DNA of 64,000 nt from Bryobacterales bacterium (GTDB taxonomy: Bacteria > Acidobacteriota > Terriglobia > Bryobacterales > UBA6623), in contig JAJDTX010000150.1 of the NCBI GenBank assembly GCA_022826925.1, positions 80,392-144,391 of the forward strand, read 5' to 3'. Positions 25,961-34,137 of this stretch are shown piece after piece; within the stretch, counting starts at the first letter, position 1, and every line of letters starts with the position of its first letter. The notes under the pieces were generated by a model that searched no databases, was not told where the DNA came from, and worked only from the letters and a program-made list of their open reading frames with translations. The translations under genes and the position numbers were made by a program.

Positions 25961-27454
25961 ATGCGAGAGCTGTTCCGAGCCCTGACAGCGGTCGCGCTGG
26001 CGGTCGCAACGCTGGCGTGCGGCAGCGCGACCGCGCCCGCCAGCCGCGAGCCGGGCGATCGACCGAATTTCGTGCTCGTCTTCATCGACGACATGGGTTA
26101 CGGGGATATCGGGGCCTTCGGCTCGGGCGGGAATCGCACGCCTCGCATCGACGCCATGGCGGCCGGAGGCATGAAGCTCACAAGCTTCTACGCCCATCCG
26201 GTCTGCACTCCGTCGAGGGCCGCCCTGCTGACCGGAAGCTACCCGATTCGCAACGGGCTGCAGACCGGCTACTGGCACCCCGTGCTCATGCCGGCAGACC
26301 CGCAGGGCATCCACCCGGACGAAGTCACGGTCGCGGAAGTCCTCAGGCAGCGCGGCTACGCCACTGGGATCGTCGGCAAGTGGCATCTCGGCGACCAGCC
26401 CGAGTTCCTTCCCAACAATCACGGCTTCGACTACTACTTCGGCCTGCCGTATTCCAACGACATGAGCCCGTTCATGCCGCTCAATCCTCGCAACCACCCC
26501 CCGCTCCCGTTGCTGCGCAATGGCGACGTGATCCGCGAGGTGCCCGAAGACCAGTCATTCCTCACCGGCGCGTACACGGCCGAGGCACTCTCCTTCATCG
26601 ACCGCCACCACGCCCAGCCGTTCTTCCTGTACGTGCCCCATTCCATGGTGCACGTGCCGCTGTGGGCAGGCGAGCGATTCAAGGACACGTCCGAGAACGG
26701 CATCCTCGGGGACTGCATCGAGGAGATCGACTGGAGCGTCGGGCAGATCCGCGACAAGCTCGAGGAGCACGGAATCGCCGAGAACACGCTCGTATTCTTC
26801 ACCTCCGACAACGGGCCAGCAAGAGGCAGCGCAGGCCCTCTGCGCGGACGCAAGGGCAGCACCTACGAGGGAGGCTTGCGCGTGCCGACCGTGGCGTACT
26901 GGCCCGGCACGATCCCGCCCGGCACCTCGTACGACGACACCGCTACCACCATGGACATCCTGCCGACGTTCGCGACCTTGGCGGGTGGCGAGTATCCGGC
27001 GGAGCGGATCGACGGCCACGACATTTCCGGCGTCCTCAAGGGCGATACGGCGCGAGACTCCCCCTACGAGGCCTTCTACTTCTACCGGGGTTACGAATTG
27101 CGCGCCGTTCGCAGCGGAGCGTGGAAGCTGCACGCAGACGGCACGCTCTACAATCTCGAAGCCGACATCGCCGAAAGCCGCGACGAAGCCGCGAACCATC
27201 CCGAGGTGAAAGAGCGCCTGCAGTCGCTCTTGGAGCATGCGCGCGAGGCTCTCGGCGACGGCCCGGTGTGGCCGGGCGATCCGGGCATCGCTCTGCCGCC
27301 GACCGCCAGGCCGATTGGAACGATCTCCAGGTCGCCGGAACTGCTGATCCCGCGCCACGGGGCTAGCGGCAGCGCCGCTCACGCGCCGCCGGTCCGCACC
27401 AAGACCACAAACGTCACGCCCCCGCCAGGCTTCCAGCGCCCCGCGAACTGGTAA
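25961..27454 (+). CDS. Sulfatase lipoprotein (S1 family)
   Basis: A protein of 497 aa. A lipoprotein signal (lipobox LATLAC, Cys at about residue 20) is followed by the sulfatase domain. RPNFVLVFIDDMGYGD supplies two metal-binding Asp. The formylglycine motif is CTPSR with Cys82, followed by AALLTGSYPIRNG. GKWHL and the TSDNGPARG block complete the site. It hydrolyses sulfate esters on glycans or other compounds outside the inner membrane, after Cys-to-formylglycine maturation. No maturase (FGE or anSME) is in the window. The long C-terminus ends in a low-complexity Pro-rich tail. Confidence 0.92.
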   Translation: MRELFRALTAVALAVATLACGSATAPASREPGDRPNFVLVFIDDMGYGDIGAFGSGGNRTPRIDAMAAGGMKLTSFYAHPVCTPSRAALLTGSYPIRNGLQTGYWHPVLMPADPQGIHPDEVTVAEVLRQRGYATGIVGKWHLGDQPEFLPNNHGFDYYFGLPYSNDMSPFMPLNPRNHPPLPLLRNGDVIREVPEDQSFLTGAYTAEALSFIDRHHAQPFFLYVPHSMVHVPLWAGERFKDTSENGILGDCIEEIDWSVGQIRDKLEEHGIAENTLVFFTSDNGPARGSAGPLRGRKGSTYEGGLRVPTVAYWPGTIPPGTSYDDTATTMDILPTFATLAGGEYPAERIDGHDISGVLKGDTARDSPYEAFYFYRGYELRAVRSGAWKLHADGTLYNLEADIAESRDEAANHPEVKERLQSLLEHAREALGDGPVWPGDPGIALPPTARPIGTISRSPELLIPRHGASGSAAHAPPVRTKTTNVTPPPGFQRPANW

Positions 27455-27481
27455 CGTTCGGTCCGCTTCGCCGACTCTGGA

Positions 27482-30037
27482 TCACTCCTGAGCGGCCCCG
27501 GCGCCCTTGACGGCTCCGAGCACGCGGCGCAGCAAGCCGCGCTTGGGGGGAGCGTTTGCTTCAAACTCGGCCCGCAACGCAGCCCTCCGGCGGGCATCCC
27601 GATGCCGGGAAGTGTCCGCAGTGTCGGGTTCCGTGCCCGCCACATAGACCTCTTCCTTGCAGTTTTGGCAGTAGTGGTCGGCCAGCACGCGCTGCACGGC
27701 GCTAACGGGCACGCGGACGACGCCCTCGGGCTCTGCGAACGGTCCCGGGTTCGCGTAGGTGGCCAGCTGTCGGACCTTTTGCATGAACATGGCCCAGATG
27801 GGCAACGCCGAATGCGCCCCTTCCAGGCCGAGATCGGTGTTGTCGTCGAATCCGACCCACACCACGCAAATCAGGTCGTTCGTAAAGCCGGCGAACCACC
27901 CGTCATCGTCGGTGCCGGTCTTGCCCGCAGCGTCGGTGATGCCGTACGTAAACCGTGCCCGAATGCCCGAGCCGTGCCGGATCACGTCCTGCATGATGTG
28001 CGTCACCATGTAGGCCACGCGGGTGTCCATCACCGGCTGTTGTTCGACCTCGCTCTGGTACAGCGTCCCGCCTGCATCGTCGCGCACGTAGCGCACGAAG
28101 CGGGGCTCGACGCGCACGCCGCCATTGGCGAACGATGAGTATGCCGCGGCGACCTCGACCGGCGTGACCTCGTACGTGCCGAGAAACATGGAAGGGACCG
28201 GCAGGAATTCGCTTCCCATTCCGGCGCGGTGGGCAAGATCGAGCACCCGCTGGTAGCCGGCCATCTGCCCCACTTTCACCGTCGCGACGTTGATCGAGCG
28301 CATCAGCGCGTAGCGCAGGCTGATCAGTCCGTAGTAGTGGTCAAGGTGATTCGACGGCTCGTAGGGCGGCTGCAATTCGCTGAATTCGAACGAAGTGGGC
28401 TCGTCAAGCACCAGAGTGCTCGGCGTCAGCACGCCGGGAGGCGGCGGATACTGCGTGCGGGCGTACTCGGGCAGCGCGTGGCCGTAGCCGCGGTCGATGG
28501 TCAGCTGGCGCTCGCGGTCCAGGACGGTGTCAAGCGCGGCCGCGAACACGAACGGCTTGAAGACCGAACCCGGCTGCCGCCTTGCCAGCGCGCGGTTGAG
28601 CTGGCTGCCGCCGTAGTCCCGGCCGCCGACAACCGCCTTGATTTCGCCCGTGCGGGGGTCCATCGCGACCAGCGCTACCTGCGCCCGGGGGGGGTCCTGG
28701 TCGCGGTAGCGGCGCTGCCGCGCGATACGTTCATCCACGAGCTTCATGCCGTCGCGGACGGCTTCGACGGCAAATTCCTGCAGGCGCTTGTCCAGCGTGG
28801 TGTACACCCAGTAGTTCTTCGTGACGAGATCGTCCGTCTCGAAATGGCCTGTGAGGCTCTTGTTGACCAAGTCGATGTAGTACGGCGCGTCGCGCGACTC
28901 CATGTGCCCGCGCGACAGCTCGATCTCCGCGGCCGAGGCCTCTTCGAAAGTCGCGTCGTCGATGAAGCCCTCGCGTAGCATTGCCGACAGCACCTGGTTG
29001 CGCCTGAACTTGGCCCGCTCGGGGTAGCGGTACGGGTTGAGGTAGCTGGGCCCTTGGGGCAAGCCGGCCATCAGGGCCGCCTCGGGCAGGGTCACATCGC
29101 GCACGTCCTTGTCGAAGAAGCCCCGCGCGGCCTCCCCGAAGCCGTGCACGTTGAAGCTGCCCTGCCGTCCCATGAAGACTTGGTTCGAGTAGTTCTCGAA
29201 GATCTGCTCCTTGGTCAGCCGACCCTCGAGTTGGATGGCGATCATGGCCTCGGCAAGCTTGCGCTTCACCGTCGTTTCCCTCGTGAGGAAGAAGTTGCGG
29301 GCGAGTTGCTGGCTCAGCGTTGACGTTCCCCTGGGCCGCTTCCACTCCCTCAGGCCCTCGATCGCCGCTCCGGTGGTGCGGATGAAGTCGATGCCGTGGT
29401 GCGAGTAGAACCGGTGGTCCTCGATCGCAATGACCGCATCGATCAGGTGCTGGGGATAGTCGCTGAACTTGAACAGCCGACGCTTGGAGCGCTCTTGGTC
29501 GAACTGGTTCGTGATCAGCTCGGGCTCGATCTGGTAGGCCTCCAACTCCTCGCCGGTCTCTGTCAGGACAATCTCGGCGATGCGGGAATCTTCGACAGAG
29601 ATGCGGGCGGGGTCGGGTGTGAAGTGCGACAGGGGGCCGGGTTGGATCTCGATGTGGCCGTCGCCGAGTTCGTACCAGCCGACGCGGTTGTCCGTATCGC
29701 GCGTGTAGCCGGCGGCTCGCAGGTTGCGAGCGATTGCCGCCACGGCCCCCGGGTCGCCGACAGAAATCGTGCGAGGCGTGGCCAAGAAGCGGGCAGTCCG
29801 GTCAAACGCGCCGCCATCTAGGCGCAAGTCAATGATGGCGCTGTACTTCCAGTAGAAATGGTTGTACACGACGCCGCCGACCACGCCGGCGACCAGGCAC
29901 ACGCCCAGCAACACAGTTCCGAGCGGAGTCCGCACGAATCGGGCGAGCCGGTTGAGGAAGCCGAGGCGAAAGCGCACCTTGGCCCCTCGATGCCGGGCCC
30001 CGCTCGGTCCCGGATGGCCCTTCTTCGCAGTGGTCAT
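27482..30037 (-). CDS. Class A penicillin-binding protein (PBP1b-like)
   Basis: A protein of 851 aa with a single N-terminal membrane anchor (VLLGVCLVAGVVGGVVY). It has a UB2H-like regulatory domain (about 60-150), a GT51 glycosyltransferase (catalytic Glu in IEDHRFYSHHGID, then GTSTLSQQLARNFFLT) and a transpeptidase with SVFK in PGSVFKPF, SIN in RSINVATVK, and KTGT. It polymerises and cross-links peptidoglycan. TTG 30076 is an alternative start. The C-terminal tail carries an extra CQNC pair just before EEVYVAGTEP, not usual in this family. Confidence 0.93.
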   Translation of the reverse strand: MTTAKKGHPGPSGARHRGAKVRFRLGFLNRLARFVRTPLGTVLLGVCLVAGVVGGVVYNHFYWKYSAIIDLRLDGGAFDRTARFLATPRTISVGDPGAVAAIARNLRAAGYTRDTDNRVGWYELGDGHIEIQPGPLSHFTPDPARISVEDSRIAEIVLTETGEELEAYQIEPELITNQFDQERSKRRLFKFSDYPQHLIDAVIAIEDHRFYSHHGIDFIRTTGAAIEGLREWKRPRGTSTLSQQLARNFFLTRETTVKRKLAEAMIAIQLEGRLTKEQIFENYSNQVFMGRQGSFNVHGFGEAARGFFDKDVRDVTLPEAALMAGLPQGPSYLNPYRYPERAKFRRNQVLSAMLREGFIDDATFEEASAAEIELSRGHMESRDAPYYIDLVNKSLTGHFETDDLVTKNYWVYTTLDKRLQEFAVEAVRDGMKLVDERIARQRRYRDQDPPRAQVALVAMDPRTGEIKAVVGGRDYGGSQLNRALARRQPGSVFKPFVFAAALDTVLDRERQLTIDRGYGHALPEYARTQYPPPPGVLTPSTLVLDEPTSFEFSELQPPYEPSNHLDHYYGLISLRYALMRSINVATVKVGQMAGYQRVLDLAHRAGMGSEFLPVPSMFLGTYEVTPVEVAAAYSSFANGGVRVEPRFVRYVRDDAGGTLYQSEVEQQPVMDTRVAYMVTHIMQDVIRHGSGIRARFTYGITDAAGKTGTDDDGWFAGFTNDLICVVWVGFDDNTDLGLEGAHSALPIWAMFMQKVRQLATYANPGPFAEPEGVVRVPVSAVQRVLADHYCQNCKEEVYVAGTEPDTADTSRHRDARRRAALRAEFEANAPPKRGLLRRVLGAVKGAGAAQE

Positions 30038-30189
30038 GCTGCGGTGCACCCGACGAGAGGCGATTCTCTGGCTCAAGCGACTGCGGTTGGCTGCACGGCC
30101 CGGCCAGCGCCTTCGGAAACGGGCGGCGCTTTAACGTTTTGACGCAACTCCAGCTGCGTCCGTTTCGCGCCCGTGCCCGCCTGCCGGCG

Positions 30190-31902
30190 CTAGGCCACCG
30201 CCTCGCTGATCCGGCCAACCAGCAGTTTCGCTATCTCTTCGAGATTAACATTCTCGGAGCGTCCCGTGCTGCGCGCGGTCAATTCCACCGATCCATCGGC
30301 AATGTTTCGCCCCACCGTGATCCGAAACGGGATCCCGATCAGCTCAGCGTCCTTGAACTTGACGCCGGCGCGCTCGGCCCGGTCGTCCAGAAGGACGTCG
30401 ACGCCAGCCTCGCGCAGTTCGGCATAGAGCGTCTCTGCAGCCCTCCGCTGGTCCTCGTTCTTGAGGTTTACCGGCGTGATAACTGCCTCGAACGGGGCGA
30501 TCGAGACCGGCAGGGCCATCCCGGCATCGTCATGGTTCTGCTCGATCGCGCCGGTAAGGACGCGCTCGACGCCGATGCCGTACGAGCCCATGATCGGGGT
30601 GACGGCCTTGCCGTTCTCGTCCAGGACGGAAAGGCCCATGGACTCGGAGTACTTGTAGCCCAGTTTGAAGATATGTCCGACTTCGATGGCCTTGCGCCGC
30701 CTCACAGGCTGGCCCGAGGCCACATCGATGTCGCCGTCCTCGGCCTCGCGCAGATCCGCGTACCGCGCCCGGAAATCGCGCCCGGGCGTGACGTTTCGCA
30801 AGTGCGTGTCGGCCTTGTTGGCACCAGCGATCAGGTTGCGGCGCCCCTCCAGAGCCTTGTCGGCGAGCAGTGCGATATCGCCCGCGCCGACCGGGCCAAT
30901 GAAACCCGCTTCGGCCCTGAGCCACTGTTCGATTTCCGCGGGATGGGCAGGCCGGACGTCTGGATCCTGCGCCTCGGCTGCGAGCTTTGTCTCGCTGAGC
31001 TGGTGGTCGCCGCGCAACAACGCCATCAGGGGCTTTCCCTGAGCGACCATCACCAACGCCTTGATATGCGACGACGCGGGCAGCCCGTCAAATCCGGACA
31101 CTTCTTCGATCGTCTTCTTGCCCGGCGTGGCGAACTCTTCGGGCGAGGCGTCGCCTTCCGGGTCCGGCACGGAAGGCGGCCGCGGCAGGGTAGCCGCCTT
31201 CTCCAAATTGGCGCGATAGCCAGACGCGGGGCACTCGATCAGCCAATCCTCGCCCGCGGGGGAGGGCACCATGAACTCGCACGACTCGCTGCCCCCCATC
31301 GCGCCGGAATGCGCGTCGACGGGCAGGTACTCCAAGCCGCAGCGGTCGAAGATGCGGCAGTAGGCAACGTAGTGGCGCTGGTACGCGGCGTCAAGGCCAG
31401 CGCTGTCCATGTCGAACGTGTATGAGTCCTTCATGGTGAAGCGCCTCACGCGCATCAGGCCCGCCTTGGGCCTCGGCTCGTCGCGAAACTTCGCCTGGAT
31501 CTGATACCAGATCTGCGGCAGTTGCTTGTAGCTGCGCAGCTCGCCGCGGGCGATGAAGGTGACGACCTCCTCCTCGGTCATCCCCAAGCAGTGCTCCCGG
31601 CCGAAGCGGTCCTTGAGCCGGAACATGTCGTCGCCGATCGCGTCCCAGCGCCCGCTCTCTTTCCAAATCTCTGCCGGATGAAGTTCCGGCGTATAGATCT
31701 CCTGCGCCCCGATGGCGTCCATCTCCTCCCGAATGATGCGCTCGATCTTGCGCAGGCTCCGCTGGGCGAGGTACAGGTAGCAGTACAGCCCGGCCGAGAG
31801 CTGGCGCACGTAGCCCGCACGCAAGAGCAGCTTGTGGCTCACGACCTCGGCGTCGGACGGGGCATCGCGCAACGTCGGAATAAAGAGGCTGTTCCAGCGC
31901 AT
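30190..31902 (-). CDS. proS: Prolyl-tRNA synthetase (bacterial type)
   Basis: A protein of 570 aa, full length for the prokaryotic ProS with an insertion (editing) domain at about 225-405. Motif 1 includes LPQIWYQIQAKFRDEPRPKAGLMRVRRF and class II motifs such as TMKDSYTFDMD. The anticodon-binding C-terminus contains DDRAERAGVKFKDAELIGIP. It charges tRNA-Pro and hydrolyses Ala-tRNA-Pro. It lies between the PBP and gamma-glutamyltransferase genes on the minus strand with gaps of 152 and 107 nt. Confidence 0.96.
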   Translation of the reverse strand: MRWNSLFIPTLRDAPSDAEVVSHKLLLRAGYVRQLSAGLYCYLYLAQRSLRKIERIIREEMDAIGAQEIYTPELHPAEIWKESGRWDAIGDDMFRLKDRFGREHCLGMTEEEVVTFIARGELRSYKQLPQIWYQIQAKFRDEPRPKAGLMRVRRFTMKDSYTFDMDSAGLDAAYQRHYVAYCRIFDRCGLEYLPVDAHSGAMGGSESCEFMVPSPAGEDWLIECPASGYRANLEKAATLPRPPSVPDPEGDASPEEFATPGKKTIEEVSGFDGLPASSHIKALVMVAQGKPLMALLRGDHQLSETKLAAEAQDPDVRPAHPAEIEQWLRAEAGFIGPVGAGDIALLADKALEGRRNLIAGANKADTHLRNVTPGRDFRARYADLREAEDGDIDVASGQPVRRRKAIEVGHIFKLGYKYSESMGLSVLDENGKAVTPIMGSYGIGVERVLTGAIEQNHDDAGMALPVSIAPFEAVITPVNLKNEDQRRAAETLYAELREAGVDVLLDDRAERAGVKFKDAELIGIPFRITVGRNIADGSVELTARSTGRSENVNLEEIAKLLVGRISEAVA

Positions 31903-32009
31903 CCAGGGGGATTCCGCAGCCTAAGACAACACCTCGGCAAGCTGCAGAAGTCCCATCGTAGCACCGCCATATAGCGCCGGACGAGGCCCGGCGCGGCAGC
32001 CCGCGGGCG

Positions 32010-33836
32010 CTACCAAGCCAGAGCGTACGATTTGTCGCGGCGCGGCCCGGCCGCCCCGTAAAGCACCCCGCGCTGACGATCCAGCATCAGGGCCGTGGCG
32101 TCGCCGATGGACCATGGCCCGGCGTCGAGAACAGTGTGCCTCATGGCAGTGAGAGCATCCACCGTGGACTGCGCCATGCGCGACTCGACACGCATGACGC
32201 CGGGTTGCGTCTGCCGGGGGAAGAACGACGGGGGGAAGTCCAGGATCTGGATCAGGGGCGCGTCCAGCGCCGTTTGGATGTCCATTCCGAACTCCAGCAC
32301 GTTGAGGAGGAACTGGAGGTTGACCTGGTCCTGGGCGTCACCGCCTGGCGTGCCCCAGGCCATGAAGGGCTGGCCATCCTTCATCGCCAAGGTGGGCGTG
32401 AGCGTAGTGCGCGGGCGCTTGCCCGGCTGCAGACTGTTCGCCTGTTCCTCGGACAAGACGAAGCTCTGGCCGCGCGTGCCGAGCACGAAGCCGAGGCCCT
32501 CGATAATCGGCGACGCCGTAAACCAGCCCCCGCTGGGCGTCGCCGAGAACACGTTGCCCTGCGCGTCCGCTACGCGAGTGCCAGTCGTGCCTGGCGGGTC
32601 GGGCCGAAACGGGACGGAGTCGGGCACGGCGGCGTGCGCAAGCTGCTCGTTCTGGAACGGGTACGGATTGCCCGGCTGCAACTTGAGCGAAGGCGCCTCC
32701 AAGTCGATGAGCTTGCGCCGATGCGCGGCGTACTCCTTGGAGAGCAGGCCGTGTTCGGGGACTCCGACAAAGTCAGGATCGGCGTAGTACCACTCGCGGT
32801 CGGCGAAGGCCAGCTTCATGGCTTCTGCCAGCAAGTGCAGGTACGGCGCGCTATTGTGCCCCAGCGAGCGCAGGTCATAGGCTTCCAGCAGGTTCAGCGT
32901 CTGAAGCAGGACGGGTCCCTGGGACCAGAAGCCCACCTTGTATACCTCCACGCCGCGATACGAGGTGCGGGCGGGCTCTTCGATTGCCGGCCGGAACGCC
33001 GCGAAGTCCTCGACTTCCAAGAGGCCGGAAGATGTGAAGCCATTGGCGTCGGTACACCGGAAGTCTTTCTGAAACTGAACGATTTCCGCGGCGAGGTCGC
33101 CGCTATAGAACAGGTCGTGAGCGGCCTGAAGGCCCGCATCCCGGCCGGCGGCCGAGGCCTGCCGCTCGGCTTCGACCAGCCGCTGAAGCGTGCGGGCCAG
33201 GTCTTTCTGCACCAGCAGGTCCCCGACGCTGGGCAGATCCCCGCCCGGGAGGAAGATTCGCGCGGAGGTCGGCCACTCTGCCCGCATGCGGCCCTGGACC
33301 CTGCGCAAGTTGTCCAAGTAGCTCGGAAAAACCGCGAACCCTTCGTCTGCGAGACGAATGGCCGGGGCCAGCACCTCGCCCAAGCTCATCGTGCCGAATT
33401 CGCGCAATGCTGCGATCAGCGAGCCCACGACGGCCGGCACTGGAGCCGGCAGGAAGCAATCCCCGGGAATGGCCGCGATGCCGTTGGCGCGGAACCATTC
33501 CAGCGTCGCCTTGCGGGGTGCTTGGCCCTGCCCGTTCACGGCGACCACGCGGCCATCGGCAGCGTTGTGGATCAAGATCGGGACTTCCCCGCCAAGTCCG
33601 AAGCGGTCGAATTCCGTGACCGCTTGCGCGAACACCGTGGCGACTCCCGCATCGATAGCGTTGCCGCCGGCCTTGAGCATGTCGAGGCCGGCATCGCTGG
33701 CTTGGTGGTGGCCCGAAACGACGACGCCTCGCGTGCCCATGACATACGGTCGCGTGCCGGCGGCGATGGTCACGGTTGAGACCAGCATAGCCAAGCCGAT
33801 CTTCAGCGGTGTCTGGAGAGAAATCGGGCGCTTCAT
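32010..33836 (-). CDS. Exported gamma-glutamyltransferase family protein
   Basis: A protein of 608 aa with a signal peptide (IGLAMLVSTVTIAAG). Family blocks are VVSGHHQASDAGLDMLKAGGNAIDAGVA, GGEVPILIHNA, LLQTLNLLEAYDL, AFADREWYYADP and MAWGTPGGDAQDQVNLQ. The Ntn nucleophile region reads GTTGTRVADAQGNVFSAT, where classical enzymes have TTH before the S/V strand, so the His after the catalytic Thr is replaced by Gly. It probably transfers or hydrolyses gamma-glutamyl groups in the periplasm. The frame is open upstream to 34010, but the signal peptide sets the ATG at 33836. Confidence 0.88.
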   Translation of the reverse strand: MKRPISLQTPLKIGLAMLVSTVTIAAGTRPYVMGTRGVVVSGHHQASDAGLDMLKAGGNAIDAGVATVFAQAVTEFDRFGLGGEVPILIHNAADGRVVAVNGQGQAPRKATLEWFRANGIAAIPGDCFLPAPVPAVVGSLIAALREFGTMSLGEVLAPAIRLADEGFAVFPSYLDNLRRVQGRMRAEWPTSARIFLPGGDLPSVGDLLVQKDLARTLQRLVEAERQASAAGRDAGLQAAHDLFYSGDLAAEIVQFQKDFRCTDANGFTSSGLLEVEDFAAFRPAIEEPARTSYRGVEVYKVGFWSQGPVLLQTLNLLEAYDLRSLGHNSAPYLHLLAEAMKLAFADREWYYADPDFVGVPEHGLLSKEYAAHRRKLIDLEAPSLKLQPGNPYPFQNEQLAHAAVPDSVPFRPDPPGTTGTRVADAQGNVFSATPSGGWFTASPIIEGLGFVLGTRGQSFVLSEEQANSLQPGKRPRTTLTPTLAMKDGQPFMAWGTPGGDAQDQVNLQFLLNVLEFGMDIQTALDAPLIQILDFPPSFFPRQTQPGVMRVESRMAQSTVDALTAMRHTVLDAGPWSIGDATALMLDRQRGVLYGAAGPRRDKSYALAW

Positions 33837-34137
33837 CTTGTACTTCCAGCGTATTGTAGACGCAGCACTAGCGGCGTGCTCAGACTCTCCGCGTGCGAGC
33901 GGCACATCGCTATCGCGCTCCTCAGCCTGGCTTGTGGCGCGCATGCGGCAGGCGCTGAGCCGGGATGCAGGCCCAACCAGGAGGCTTCCGGGACCCAGCC
34001 AGCTGCGCATCTGATCGAACGGGAGTGCGCCAAGCTCCTGACGCCCGTCCGCAGAACTCGAATTCAGCGCGCGACCGAATCGCTTCGAACAGACCTGCGT
34101 GGGCGAAGTCTGATATTTTGGCTGCGAGGCCTTCCTT
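33837..34137. other. Divergent intergenic region, promoter for the gamma-glutamyltransferase gene
   Basis: These 301 bases separate the gamma-glutamyltransferase gene from the second PSD1 gene. On the minus strand a TACAAT -10 (33858-33853) lies 16 nt before the ATG. An open frame on the plus strand from 33876 has a lipobox-like LLSLAC but overlaps the PSD1 gene in another frame and is judged spurious. Confidence 0.45.

Noticed and set aside
32136..33779. A 547-codon plus-strand frame opposite the gamma-glutamyltransferase gene
   Set aside because: It is the antisense shadow of a recognised gene and has no domain of its own.
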